Source: Acidovorax sp. SCN 68-22 (GTDB taxonomy: Bacteria; Pseudomonadota; Gammaproteobacteria; Burkholderiales; Burkholderiaceae_C). From it: a stretch of 33,252 bases of DNA. The notes beneath the pieces were generated by a model that did no database searches, was not told where the DNA came from, and was given only the letters and a program-made list of their open reading frames with translations. Location of the stretch: positions 1-33,252 of the forward strand of contig MEDL01000010.1 in NCBI GenBank assembly GCA_001724785.1, written 5' to 3'. The first letter of the stretch is position 1; every line of letters begins with the position of its first letter. Of this stretch, positions 9,090 through 18,145 are shown one piece after another. Both the position numbers and the translations under genes were made by a program.

Positions 9090-9816
9090 CGTGACCTACA
9101 CCGCAAAAGGACAGCTCGACCGCGATGCCTTGATTCGCCAGCACGTGCCCCTGGTACGGCGGCTGGCGCATCACATGATCGCCAAGCTGCCGGCCAATGT
9201 GGAGATCGACGACCTCATTCAGGTCGGCATGATCGGCCTGTCCGAGGCGCTGACGCGCTTCGAGGCCACGCAGGGTGTTCAATTCGAGACGTTCGCCACG
9301 CAGCGCATCCGTGGGGCCATGCTGGACGAATTGCGCGAAACCGATTGGATGTCGCGCAGCTCCCGCAAGAGCCAGAAGGACATCGAGAAGGCGGTCCAGC
9401 GGCTGGAGCAGAAGCTGGGGCGCAGCCCGCTGGAATCCGAAATCGCGGTCGAGCTCGACATGACGCTGGCCGATTACCAGACACTCCTGGGCAAGGTGCG
9501 CGGTACCCAGCTGGTGTACCTGGAAGACATGACGCGCGGCGACGGCGAAGACGGCGAGAGCTTTCTCGAACATCATGAAACCGGCGACGCCCCGGCCGAT
9601 CCCATGGCCCTGTTGCGCGACCAGCGCCTGCGCAGTTCGCTGGTCGCAGCCATCGAAGCGCTGCCCGAGCGCGAGCAATACATCATGGGCATGTACTACG
9701 AGCAGGACATGAACCTGAAGGAGATTGCGGCCGTCCTGGGTGTCACCGAATCGCGCGTGTGCCAGCTGCACAGCCAATCCATCGCCCGGCTGCGGGCGAA
9801 GATGCGCAGCCACTGA
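9073..9816 (+). CDS. fliA: RNA polymerase sigma factor FliA (sigma28)
   Basis: PLVRRLAHHMIAKLPANVEIDDLIQVGMIGLSEA, FATQRIRGAMLDELRETDW, LPEREQYIMGMYYEQDMNLKEIAAVLGVTESRVCQLHSQS. Start ATG 9073 or GTG 9091 is uncertain. Confidence 0.96.
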   Translation: MQRATDVTYTAKGQLDRDALIRQHVPLVRRLAHHMIAKLPANVEIDDLIQVGMIGLSEALTRFEATQGVQFETFATQRIRGAMLDELRETDWMSRSSRKSQKDIEKAVQRLEQKLGRSPLESEIAVELDMTLADYQTLLGKVRGTQLVYLEDMTRGDGEDGESFLEHHETGDAPADPMALLRDQRLRSSLVAAIEALPEREQYIMGMYYEQDMNLKEIAAVLGVTESRVCQLHSQSIARLRAKMRSH

Positions 9817-9835
9817 GGCCGCGGAACCGAGCAGC

Positions 9836-9870
9836 AAAACCAAAGGGCGCCGTGGCGCCCTTTGGTTTTT
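9836..9870. terminator. Bidirectional Rho-independent terminator between convergent fliA and flgN
   Basis: AAAACCAAAGGGCGCC-GT-GGCGCCCTTTGGTTTTT: 16-bp perfect inverted repeat with T-tract on + and A-tract (T-tract on -) on the other side. Confidence 0.92.
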
Positions 9871-9892
9871 GGAAAGAACCGGCCGGGCGCCG

Positions 9893-10270
9893 TCAGCCAG
9901 CCGCTTTGTAGATGCGTGCGCCGGCAGCGGCCGGCGCCGTGGCGCGCGGTCCATAGGTCGCGCCGGGCGTCTGGCCGGGCACGACCGACGCCACCTGCCG
10001 CTCGACCAGCACCGACAGGCGCGCCAGCGCGTCACGCTGGCTGGCCAGGCGCACCGCCACGGTACGAACGCGCACGGCTATCGCGGGCGCCTGCGCCTGG
10101 GTCGGGTGGTGTGCAAGTACTTCGGTAAAGCGCAGCGCGGCGTCGCGCAGCTGGACGCTGGCCTGCTGCAGAGCCTCCGCCTCGGAGTCCTGCAAGGCTT
10201 TACCGACCTTGGCCAGCAAGGATTCGATTTCTCCGAGCGAGGTTTCGACTTCCTGGCCGGGGCTGTTCAT
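9893..10270 (-). CDS. flgN: Putative flagellar export chaperone FlgN
   Basis: 125 aa helical protein; call rests largely on position in flgA-flgM-flgN order, little motif support. Confidence 0.65.
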   Translation of the reverse strand: MNSPGQEVETSLGEIESLLAKVGKALQDSEAEALQQASVQLRDAALRFTEVLAHHPTQAQAPAIAVRVRTVAVRLASQRDALARLSVLVERQVASVVPGQTPGATYGPRATAPAAAGARIYKAAG

Positions 10271-10298
10271 GGGAATAAGCGAAAGCGCCTACCGAAGC

Positions 10299-10616
10299 CT
10301 AGCGCGAGCGCGCGATGATTTCCTCGGCGTTGGCGAGCATCTTGTCGGCAATCGCGCCGGCGTCGACCTTGAAAGTACCGTTCTCAATGGCGCTGCGCAC
10401 CGCCTTGACCCGGCCGGCGTCGAAATCGGACGTGGCCTTGCCGCTTTGCTCCACATCGCGGGCGTTCCGCGAAAGCGTCACGGCGACACCGGCGCCGCCC
10501 GCAGCCGCGCTGGCTTTCGTGCTTTCCTGCGCGGCGGGCGCAGCAGCCTTGGCCTGTTTGGAGGCGCTGGACTGCGCGAGCGCGCTGGCGTGTTCCGGTG
10601 TGTGACCTATTTTCAT
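10299..10616 (-). CDS. flgM: Anti-sigma28 factor FlgM
   Basis: MKIGHTPE...; C-terminal VKAVRSAIENGTFKVDAGAIADKMLANAEEII. Start at ATG 10616 has GAGAGGG upstream; the ORF track's 10628 start is 4 codons longer. Confidence 0.92.
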   Translation of the reverse strand: MKIGHTPEHASALAQSSASKQAKAAAPAAQESTKASAAAGGAGVAVTLSRNARDVEQSGKATSDFDAGRVKAVRSAIENGTFKVDAGAIADKMLANAEEIIARSR

Positions 10617-10659
10617 TGCCCTCTCCATGCTCCCCGAATGCCGGGAGCCGGTAGGAATG

Positions 10660-10686
10660 TTTTCGGCGGCTGGATGGGAGACTTTA
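10660..10686 (-). promoter_or_regulatory. Sigma28-type promoter for flgMN
   Basis: Minus strand TAAAG-N14-GCCGAAAA (consensus TAAAG-N14-GCCGATAA), ~45 nt upstream of flgM ATG. Confidence 0.75.
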
Positions 10687-10707
10687 GGTCTAAGTGCATG
10701 AATACCG

Positions 10708-11439
10708 CTAAAGGTTCACGGCGATTGTTCCATCTTCGGACACAACGCCGCTTATCACCTTGCCATTATCCATTCGGACGCGCACAGTCTGTCCGCTGCT
10801 GCCCGCGCTCAAGGCCTGCCCGCCGGCGCTGACTGCGTAGCCGGCGCCTTGTGCCGACACGCGCACCTGGGCGCCCGCCTCGAACAATTTGGGCGCACGC
10901 ACCATCGCCTGGCGCAGGGCCTGGCCGGCTTGCAGGGGGCGCGCCGCCACCTGCCCTGCCCACAGGGCCGGATCGGCCAACACCGCGGCGTGCTCCGCCG
11001 CCCAATCAATTTCCGCCTGCACCGCATCACCGGGCGCGAGCACCGCGCCCGAGGCCACGTTGCCGGTAAGCACCCAGGCCGGGCCGAAGGCCTTGACCGT
11101 GATGGGCAGGAAAACGTTCCACCGCGCGGACCCCTCGGCGCAGCGCAGACCCAGCCGGCTGCGCCCCCACAGGCGCGAACCCGTGGGCAGATAGGGCTCA
11201 ACGCGGGCGCAGGGTGCCAGGCGCAGCCGCGGGTCAAGTTCCCCCACCTCCACTTCCATGCGCAGCGGCAGCTCGGCCGCCGCACCGGTGCGCAGGCTGT
11301 TGTCTATCCAGGCCTGGGTGATCTTGGCGAGTTCGGCCGCGTCCTGTGCCCATGCCGAGGGCGCCGCCATGGCCAGCACGAGGGCTGCCGCGCGCAGCAG
11401 GGCGGTGCCGAAATGGGAGTTCAAGAAAGTGGTACGCAT
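10708..11439 (-). CDS. flgA: Flagellar P-ring assembly chaperone FlgA
   Basis: Signal peptide MRTTFLNSHFGTALLRAAALVLAMAAPSAWA; C-terminal SAF-like segment GQTVRVRMDNGKVISGVVSEDGTIAVNL; AGGAG before ATG 11439. Confidence 0.92.
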   Translation of the reverse strand: MRTTFLNSHFGTALLRAAALVLAMAAPSAWAQDAAELAKITQAWIDNSLRTGAAAELPLRMEVEVGELDPRLRLAPCARVEPYLPTGSRLWGRSRLGLRCAEGSARWNVFLPITVKAFGPAWVLTGNVASGAVLAPGDAVQAEIDWAAEHAAVLADPALWAGQVAARPLQAGQALRQAMVRAPKLFEAGAQVRVSAQGAGYAVSAGGQALSAGSSGQTVRVRMDNGKVISGVVSEDGTIAVNL

Positions 11440-11640
11440 GGGGCTCTCCTTGGCCGTCGGCCTGCGTACTGCAGGCCATTTCACCCCTCGCACTATAGGC
11501 AGCAGCAGCGGCGGTGAAGCACCGAACTGCACAGGCAAAACAGCGTTCTTTCCACTTTAGGAATTGGCCTGCGTTTCCATAATCGACGCACGCCGCAGGC
11601 TATTGGCCCGGCGCAATGCAAACCCGGCGTGAGGCACGAC

Positions 11641-12075
11641 ATGCTTGACAAATTGACCAACGGACTCGACTTCCAAGGACACGCGCTGCTACTGCGTGCC
11701 GAGCGCCAGCGTCTCCTTGCCAGCAACATCGCCAATGCCGACACCCCGGGGTACGTGGCGCGCGACATGAAGTTCGCCGAGGCGCTCACCGCCGCAGCGG
11801 GCGGCAGCGGCAGCGGAAGCACCCTGTCGGCCAGCCAGGGCGACAGCACCGGGCGCGGGGGCGCCTCCCAAGCCGGCCACATTCCGCTGAGCGGCTTTTC
11901 CGAGCGCAGCACGCTGGGCTATGCGGTGCAGACCCAGCCCGCGCTCGACAACAACAGCGTGGACATGGACCGCGAGCGCGCCGCCTTCATGGACAACGCC
12001 GTGCGCTACGAGGCCACGCTGCGTTTCCTCAACGGCAAGGCCAAGACCATGCTCAGCGCCATCCAGGGCCAGTAA
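11641..12075 (+). CDS. flgB: Flagellar basal-body rod protein FlgB
   Basis: MLDKLTNGLDFQGHALLLRAERQRLLASNIANADTPGYVARDMKF; start chosen at ATG 11641 over upstream GTG 11629. Confidence 0.96.
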   Translation: MLDKLTNGLDFQGHALLLRAERQRLLASNIANADTPGYVARDMKFAEALTAAAGGSGSGSTLSASQGDSTGRGGASQAGHIPLSGFSERSTLGYAVQTQPALDNNSVDMDRERAAFMDNAVRYEATLRFLNGKAKTMLSAIQGQ

Positions 12076-12093
12076 CCCGCAGCGAGGTACGCC

Positions 12094-12498
12094 ATGTCCA
12101 TGTTCTCCATCTTCAACGTCTCGTCGAGCGCCGTCAGCGCCCAGGCGCAGCGCCTCAATGTCGTGGCCAGCAACCTGGCCAACGTGGATGCCGTCGCGGG
12201 GCCGGACGGCAAGGCCTACAAGGCGCGCCAGGTCGTCTTCCAGACGCAGGCCGTAGGCAACGACCGCGCCGCCGGCGTCAAGGTGAGCGCCATCCAGGAA
12301 AGCGACACGCCCGGCCGCCGCGTGCACGAGCCGAGCAACCCGCTGGCCGACGCCGAGGGCTACGTCACGCATTCCAACGTCAACGCCGTGGAGGAAATGG
12401 TCAACATGATTTCCGCCTCGCGTTCCTACCAGAACAACGTCGAGGTCATGAACACGGCCAAGTCGCTGCTGCTCAAGACCCTGCAGATGGGCCAATAG
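12094..12498 (+). CDS. flgC: Flagellar basal-body rod protein FlgC
   Basis: MSMFSIFNVSSSAVSAQAQRLNVVASNLANVDAV...MVNMISASRSYQNNVEVMNTAKSLLLKTLQMGQ. Confidence 0.97.
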   Translation: MSMFSIFNVSSSAVSAQAQRLNVVASNLANVDAVAGPDGKAYKARQVVFQTQAVGNDRAAGVKVSAIQESDTPGRRVHEPSNPLADAEGYVTHSNVNAVEEMVNMISASRSYQNNVEVMNTAKSLLLKTLQMGQ

Positions 12499-12512
12499 GC
12501 CGGAGCCTCGCC

Positions 12513-13175
12513 ATGATCAACAGCGCCACATCCGCCCCATCCGCCGTCCTGGACACCGGTGCGGGCACGTCCAAGGCCGACTCGGCCAACAGCGCCTCCG
12601 AGGCGCAGGACCGCTTCCTCAAGCTCCTGGTTGCGCAGCTGAACAACCAGGACCCCATGAACCCGCTGGACAACGCGCAGATGACCTCGCAGATCGCGCA
12701 GATCAACACCGTGACCGGCATTCAGCAGCTCAACGAAACCGTCAAGGGCCTGGCAGGGCAGTTCGCCGCCCAGCAGCTCATGCAGGGCAGCGCCATGGTC
12801 GGGCGCGAGGTGCTTGTCGCGGACAACTCGCTCGCCTTCGACAGCGAGGCGCAGGAGGGCGCCGGCGCATTCGACCTGGCCGGCCCGGCCGCCAGCGTGC
12901 AGGTGCAGGTGCTCGATGCCAACAACAAGCAGGTCGGCACGGTGGACCTGGGCGCGCTCAAGGCCGGCCGCTACAACTTCGCGTGGGAGCCGGAGGCGCA
13001 GGCCAGCGGCCCGTTCCGTTTCAAGGTGCTTGCCGCGAACGGCGAAACCGCCGTCGAGGCGACGCCGCTGTCCACCGACAAGGTCACCGCGGTCAGCCTG
13101 GACAACGGTGCGCTCGCGCTGCAGCTCTCGCGCGGCGGTACGGCCAGCTACAGCTCCGTCAAAGCCATCCTCTAA
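12513..13175 (+). CDS. flgD: Flagellar hook capping protein FlgD
   Basis: DRFLKLLVAQLNNQDPMNPLDNAQMTSQIAQINTVTGIQQLN. Confidence 0.97.
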   Translation: MINSATSAPSAVLDTGAGTSKADSANSASEAQDRFLKLLVAQLNNQDPMNPLDNAQMTSQIAQINTVTGIQQLNETVKGLAGQFAAQQLMQGSAMVGREVLVADNSLAFDSEAQEGAGAFDLAGPAASVQVQVLDANNKQVGTVDLGALKAGRYNFAWEPEAQASGPFRFKVLAANGETAVEATPLSTDKVTAVSLDNGALALQLSRGGTASYSSVKAIL

Positions 13176-13206
13176 CGCCTCACCCCCCTTTTCCTAGGAG
13201 CACACC

Positions 13207-14454
13207 ATGGGCTTTCAACAAGGTCTTTCCGGACTCAACGCCGCCAGCCGCAACCTGGACGTCATCGGCCACAACATCGCCAACTCCAACACGACGGGCT
13301 TCAAGGGCTCGCGCGCCGAGTTCGCCGACATCGTGGCCTCGTCGATCGGCGCTGCCGGCGGCAGCAACGCCGGCATCGGCGTGGAGGTGGCGGGCGTGGC
13401 CCAGCAGTTCTCGCAGGGCAACATCACCATCACCGGCAACAACCTGGACGTTGCCATCAACGGCGGCGGCTTTTTCCGCCTCCAGCAGCCCGACGGTTCG
13501 CCCGCCTACACCCGCGCCGGCAACTTCAAGCTCGACAAGACCGGGGACCTGGTCACCAACGGCGGTGCGAAGGTGATGGGCTTCCGGGTGGACAGCACCA
13601 CCGGCGCCGGCACGTCCGAGCCCGTGCCGCTGAGTTTTCCCACCGGCGCGCCCATCCAGGCGCAGCAGACCGCCAACATCACGGCGGCGATCAATCTCGA
13701 CGCGCGCGCGCCGGAGGCCGCGAGCACCGTACCGCCCACGCCGCGCTCCACCTACGGCACGTCGATCAACGTCTACGACAGCCAGGGTGTTGCGGTACCG
13801 GTCAGCCTGTATTTCGTCAAGACCGGCACGGCCAACACCTGGGAAGTCTGGGACGGACTGGACGACCCGACGGCCACGCCGCCGGTCACTGCCAACAACC
13901 TGGGAACGATCGCCTTCGACGCCAACGGCAAATACGACGCCGCCGCCAGCACTTCCCCGCTGACGGTGAATGTCGACCCCTCGGTCGCGAACCCGAACAA
14001 CCCACCAGCGCCGTGGGACGTGACCATCGACCTCACGAGCACCACCCAGTTCGGCAGCAAATTCTCGGTGGCCGACCTGACGCAGGACGGCTATGCCTCG
14101 GGCGAACTGACAGGCATCAATATCGCCAACGACGGCATGGTGATGGCCAGCTATTCCAATGGCGTGACGCGCGCCGAGGCGCAGGTCGCCCTGGCCAACT
14201 TCCGCAATCCGCAAGGCCTGGCGCCGATCGGCGGCAACAACTGGGTGGAAACCAATGACTCGGGTACCCCGGTCATGGGCAAACCCGGCGCCGGCAACAT
14301 GGGCCTCCTGCGCGCCGGCGCGCTGGAGGATTCGAACGTCGACCTGACCGCCGAACTGGTCAACATGATGACCGCGCAGCGCACCTACCAGGCCAACGCG
14401 CAAACCATCAAGACCCAGGACCAGGTCATGTCCACGCTGGTCAACCTGCGCTGA
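13207..14454 (+). CDS. flgE: Flagellar hook protein FlgE
   Basis: MGFQQGLSGLNAASRNLDVIGHNIANSNTTGFKGSRAEFADI; C-terminal ELVNMMTAQRTYQANAQTIKTQDQVMSTLVNLR. Confidence 0.97.
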   Translation: MGFQQGLSGLNAASRNLDVIGHNIANSNTTGFKGSRAEFADIVASSIGAAGGSNAGIGVEVAGVAQQFSQGNITITGNNLDVAINGGGFFRLQQPDGSPAYTRAGNFKLDKTGDLVTNGGAKVMGFRVDSTTGAGTSEPVPLSFPTGAPIQAQQTANITAAINLDARAPEAASTVPPTPRSTYGTSINVYDSQGVAVPVSLYFVKTGTANTWEVWDGLDDPTATPPVTANNLGTIAFDANGKYDAAASTSPLTVNVDPSVANPNNPPAPWDVTIDLTSTTQFGSKFSVADLTQDGYASGELTGINIANDGMVMASYSNGVTRAEAQVALANFRNPQGLAPIGGNNWVETNDSGTPVMGKPGAGNMGLLRAGALEDSNVDLTAELVNMMTAQRTYQANAQTIKTQDQVMSTLVNLR

Positions 14455-14485
14455 GCGCGGGCACTGAGCACGCAACGGAGGTTCC

Positions 14486-15226
14486 ATGGACCGCATCATC
14501 TACACCGCCATGACGGGCGCCAACGCCGCCGCGCAGCGGCAGGCGGTGCTGTCCAACAACCTGGCCAACGCCTCGACGACGGGCTTTCGCGCCGAGCTCT
14601 CGACCTTCCGCGCGGTGCCGCTGCAGGGCGACGGCGCGAGCACGCGCGTGTTCGCGCTGGAAGCCACCTCGGGCTACCGCGATACGCCCGGCGCCGTGCA
14701 GCGCACCGGCCGCAACCTCGACGCCATGGCCGCAGGCAGCGCCTGGTTCGCCGTGCAGGGCCTGGACGGCACCGAAGCCTACACACGCAGCGGGGCATTC
14801 GAGGTATCGAGCGCCGGCCAGCTGATGACCGGCACGGGCCTGCCGGTGCTCTCCGACGGCGGTGCGCCCATCGATCTGCCCCCCGGCGCGGAAGTCGCGC
14901 TCGGCTCGGACGGCACCATCACCGCGAAAGTGGCCGGCCAGCCGCCCACGGCCGTCGGCCGCCTCAAGCTCGCCACGCCAACGGCACAAGACCCGCTGGT
15001 GCGTGGCACCGACGGACTGTTCCGCGCGCGCTCCGGCGAACCCGTGCCGCAGGACGCCAACGCCCGCCTGATGGCCGGCGCCCTGGAAGGCTCGAACGTG
15101 AACCCGGTCGAGAGCATGGTCGGGATGATTGCCGCCTCGCGCCAGTTCGAGCAGCAGATGCGCCTCCTGCAGACCGCGGAGACCAACGACAAATCGGCCA
15201 GCCAGCTGCTGAGCCTCAACGGCTAA
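14486..15226 (+). CDS. flgF: Flagellar basal-body rod protein FlgF
   Basis: MDRIIYTAMTGANAAAQRQAVLSNNLANASTTGFRAELSTFRAVPL. Confidence 0.97.
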   Translation: MDRIIYTAMTGANAAAQRQAVLSNNLANASTTGFRAELSTFRAVPLQGDGASTRVFALEATSGYRDTPGAVQRTGRNLDAMAAGSAWFAVQGLDGTEAYTRSGAFEVSSAGQLMTGTGLPVLSDGGAPIDLPPGAEVALGSDGTITAKVAGQPPTAVGRLKLATPTAQDPLVRGTDGLFRARSGEPVPQDANARLMAGALEGSNVNPVESMVGMIAASRQFEQQMRLLQTAETNDKSASQLLSLNG

Positions 15227-15247
15227 CGCGCCGCACAGGAGACCGCC

Positions 15248-16030
15248 ATGATCAATTCCCTCTGGATCGCCAAGACCGGCATGGAGGCGCAGCAGACGCA
15301 GCTGGACGTCATCTCGCACAACCTCGCCAACACCTCGACCACCGGCTACAAGCGCGCCAGTGCCGTGTTCCAGGACCTGATCTACCAGAACCTGCGCCAG
15401 GTCGGTAGCCAGACCACGGAGCAGAACCAGTTGCCCACCGGGCTGCAGCTCGGGCTCGGGGTGCGCACCGTCGCCACCAGCCGCAATTTCATGCAGGGCG
15501 GCCTGCAGCAATCCAACAGCAACCTCGACGTGGCCATCAAGGGCAACGGTTTCTTCCAGGTGACCATGCCCGACGGCACGGCGGCGTACACGCGCGACGG
15601 CTCGTTCCAGGTCGACGCCCAGGGCCGGCTCGTCACCTCCAGCGGCCTGCCGGTGGCCAACGGCATCACCATCCCGCCCAGCGCCACCTCGATCAGCATC
15701 GGTACCGACGGCACGGTCTCGGCCCTGCTGCAGGGCAACACCGCACCGCAGCCCCTGGGCAGCCTGGCCATGGCCAGCTTCATCAACCCACCCGGCCTGG
15801 AGCCGCGCGGCGAGAACCTCTACGTCGAAACCGCCGCTTCCGGCCAGCCGACCCAGGGTACGCCCGGCACCAACGGCCTGGGCACCGTGGTCCAGGGCTA
15901 CCTGGAGACGTCCAACGTCAACGTGGTGCAGGAACTGGTGAGCATGATCCAGACGCAGCGCGCTTACGAAATGAATTCCAAGGCGGTGCAAACCTCCGAT
16001 CAGATGCTGGCCAAGCTGGCGCAGCTCTGA
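15248..16030 (+). CDS. flgG: Flagellar basal-body rod protein FlgG
   Basis: [47 protein letters not shown]. Confidence 0.98.
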   Translation: MINSLWIAKTGMEAQQTQLDVISHNLANTSTTGYKRASAVFQDLIYQNLRQVGSQTTEQNQLPTGLQLGLGVRTVATSRNFMQGGLQQSNSNLDVAIKGNGFFQVTMPDGTAAYTRDGSFQVDAQGRLVTSSGLPVANGITIPPSATSISIGTDGTVSALLQGNTAPQPLGSLAMASFINPPGLEPRGENLYVETAASGQPTQGTPGTNGLGTVVQGYLETSNVNVVQELVSMIQTQRAYEMNSKAVQTSDQMLAKLAQL

Positions 16031-16051
16031 AATCTCTTCAGGACCCGCGCC

Positions 16052-16756
16052 ATGACCCTCTCGCTCCACGCCCTTCCCGCTGCCGGCGCCCGCTCGGCCG
16101 GTGCCGCGCTCGCGCTGCTGCTCGGTGGCTGCGCCAGCCTCTCGCCAACGCCGCCGGTCGACATCCTGCCCACCACGCCGCCACCCATCGCTCCCCAACC
16201 GCAAGTGCAGGGGCCGGCCACAGGCAGCTTGTTCCACACCGCCAGCTACCGCCCGGCCTTCGAAGACCGGCGCGCACGCATGGTGGGCGACAGCGTCACC
16301 GTGGTGATCGTCGAGAACATCACCGCCAGCCAGAAATCCTCGTCCACGGTGGACCGCAGTTCGGGCATCGAGGCGGGCATCAGCGCCCTGCCCTTCGTCG
16401 GCACGGCCTTCACCGACAAGACCAAGCTCGGCGCCAGTTCCAGCAACACCTTTGCCGGCAAGGGCGGCACGGAAAGCGCCAACACCTTCACCGGCTCCAT
16501 CACCACCAGCGTGGTGCAGGTGCTGCCCAACGGCCACCTGGTGATCGCCGGGGAAAAGCAGATCGGCGTGAACGAGAACGTCGATGTGCTGCGCTTTTCC
16601 GGCACCGTGGACCCACGCGCGCTGCAGCCGGGCAGCCTGGTGACCTCGACGCAGGTGGCCAACGTGCGCATCCAGTCGCGCGGCCGCGGCGCGCAGAGCG
16701 AAGCCCAGGTGACGGGCTGGCTGGGGCGCTTCTTCAATTCGGCGACCCCATTCTGA
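16052..16756 (+). CDS. flgH: Flagellar L-ring lipoprotein FlgH
   Basis: Lipobox LLLGGCASL; DRRARMVGDSVTVVIVENITASQKSSSTVDR; GHLVIAGEKQIGVNENVDVLRFSG. Confidence 0.96.
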   Translation: MTLSLHALPAAGARSAGAALALLLGGCASLSPTPPVDILPTTPPPIAPQPQVQGPATGSLFHTASYRPAFEDRRARMVGDSVTVVIVENITASQKSSSTVDRSSGIEAGISALPFVGTAFTDKTKLGASSSNTFAGKGGTESANTFTGSITTSVVQVLPNGHLVIAGEKQIGVNENVDVLRFSGTVDPRALQPGSLVTSTQVANVRIQSRGRGAQSEAQVTGWLGRFFNSATPF

Positions 16757-16762
16757 GGGGCC

Positions 16763-16786
16763 GGCGGGCCCGGCCACGGGCCCGCC
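16763..16786 (+). other. Hairpin after flgH
   Basis: GGCGGGCCCG-GCCA-CGGGCCCGCC perfect 10-bp stem 7 nt after the flgH stop; no T-tract. A second small inverted repeat CTGCAG-CGGG-CTGCAG follows. Confidence 0.65.
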
Positions 16787-16817
16787 CGCACGTCCTGCAG
16801 CGGGCTGCAGAATAGGC

Positions 16818-16880
16818 AAATTTGATAGCTACTGACGCTTACTGGATAAGCGCCAGATGCCAATTTCGCCTATATTTTTG
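16818..16880 (+). repeat. Dispersed intergenic repeat, copy A
   Basis: aaatttgatagctactgacgcttactggataagcgccagatgccaatttcgcctatatttttg; hairpin core CGCTTA-CTGGA-TAAGCG; aligns ungapped with copy at 31592-31647. Confidence 0.7.
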
Positions 16881-16931
16881 CCCGACCCTGGCACGCCCGG
16901 CAGCCGCACCAATTGGCAGGAGAAGCACGCC

Positions 16932-16969
16932 CTTATCGCGGTTTCACCGCGCGCGGCGCGTCCCACAAT
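16932..16969 (+). promoter_or_regulatory. Candidate flgI promoter/operator box
   Basis: CTTATCGCGGTTT-N19-CACAAT, same spacing as upstream of flhB; ends 6 nt before flgI ATG. Confidence 0.4.
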
Positions 16970-16975
16970 CGGGCC

Positions 16976-18112
16976 ATGACTTCCGTGCGCCACCTCCTCT
17001 TTCGCATGCCTTGGGCGGCGCTGTGCGCCGGCCTGCTGGCGTTCGCCACCGCCCTGCCCGCGCACGCCCTGCGCGTCAAGGAAGTCGCGGCCGTGCAAGG
17101 CGTGCGCAGCAACCAGCTGACGGGCTACGGCCTGGTCGTCGGGCTCGACGGCACGGGCGACCAGACCACGCAGATGCCCTACACCACGCAGGCGATGCAG
17201 AACTATCTGCAGCAGATGGGCATCAGCCTGCCGGCGGGCACGTCGTCGCAGCTGCAGCTCAAGAACGTCGCCGCCGTGGTCGTCACGGCGCAGCTGCCCG
17301 CGTTCGCCCAGCCCGGCCAGCAGATCGACGCCACGGTGTCTTCCATGGGCAACGCCAAGTCGCTCAAGGGCGGCCTGCTCATGATGACGCCGCTGCGCGG
17401 GGCCGACGGCGAGATCTACGCCCTGGCGCAGGGCAACGTGGTGATCAGCGGCGCGGGCGCCGCCGCCGGCGGCAGCAAGGTGCAGATCAACCACCTGAGC
17501 GCCGGCCGCATTCCGCAGGGTGCGCAGGTCGAGCGCTCGGTGCCGACGCCGCTCAACGACGGACCGTTCATCACCCTGGACCTGAACGCTTCGGACTTCC
17601 AGACCGCGCGCGGCGTGGCCGATGCCATCAACCAGCGCATGGGCGCCGGCCGGGCCACGGCCCTCAACGGCCGCACGGTGCAGGTCGCCGCCCCGGTGGA
17701 GCCCGGCGCGCGCGTCGCCTTCATCGCCCAGCTGGAGGAATTGCCGCTCGAAGCCATCGCCCCGGCCGCCAAGGTCGTGATCAATGCGCGCACCGGCTCG
17801 GTGGTGCTCAACCAGGCGGTGACGCTCGGCCCCTGCGCGATCGCGCACGGCAACCTGTCCATCACCATCAGCTCGACCCCGGTCATCAGCCAGCCCGCGC
17901 CTTTCTCCAAGGGCGAGACGGTGGTGGCCCAGCAAAGCAGCATCAAGATCAACCAGGAGCCCGGCGCCATCATCCAGGTGCCGCCGTCGCCGCAACTGGC
18001 CGATGTGGTGCGCGCGCTCAACGCACTGGGCGCCACCCCCGGCGACCTGCTCGCCATCCTGCAGGCCATCAAGGCGGCCGGCGCGCTCAACGCCGAGCTG
18101 GAAGTCATCTGA
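16976..18112 (+). CDS. flgI: Flagellar P-ring protein FlgI
   Basis: Signal peptide ...GLLAFATALPAHA; LRVKEVAAVQGVRSNQLTGYGLVVGLDGTGDQT. Start at ATG 16976 rather than TTG 16913. Confidence 0.96.
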   Translation: MTSVRHLLFRMPWAALCAGLLAFATALPAHALRVKEVAAVQGVRSNQLTGYGLVVGLDGTGDQTTQMPYTTQAMQNYLQQMGISLPAGTSSQLQLKNVAAVVVTAQLPAFAQPGQQIDATVSSMGNAKSLKGGLLMMTPLRGADGEIYALAQGNVVISGAGAAAGGSKVQINHLSAGRIPQGAQVERSVPTPLNDGPFITLDLNASDFQTARGVADAINQRMGAGRATALNGRTVQVAAPVEPGARVAFIAQLEELPLEAIAPAAKVVINARTGSVVLNQAVTLGPCAIAHGNLSITISSTPVISQPAPFSKGETVVAQQSSIKINQEPGAIIQVPPSPQLADVVRALNALGATPGDLLAILQAIKAAGALNAELEVI

Positions 18113-18145
18113 TGGCCCGCGCCCACCCGTGCAAGGAGGTCTGAC

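Noticed and set aside
14441-16819. 792-aa minus-strand ORF antisense to flgF-flgG-flgH
   Set aside because: Same high-GC antisense artefact; no recognisable domain, and it spans three confirmed genes.
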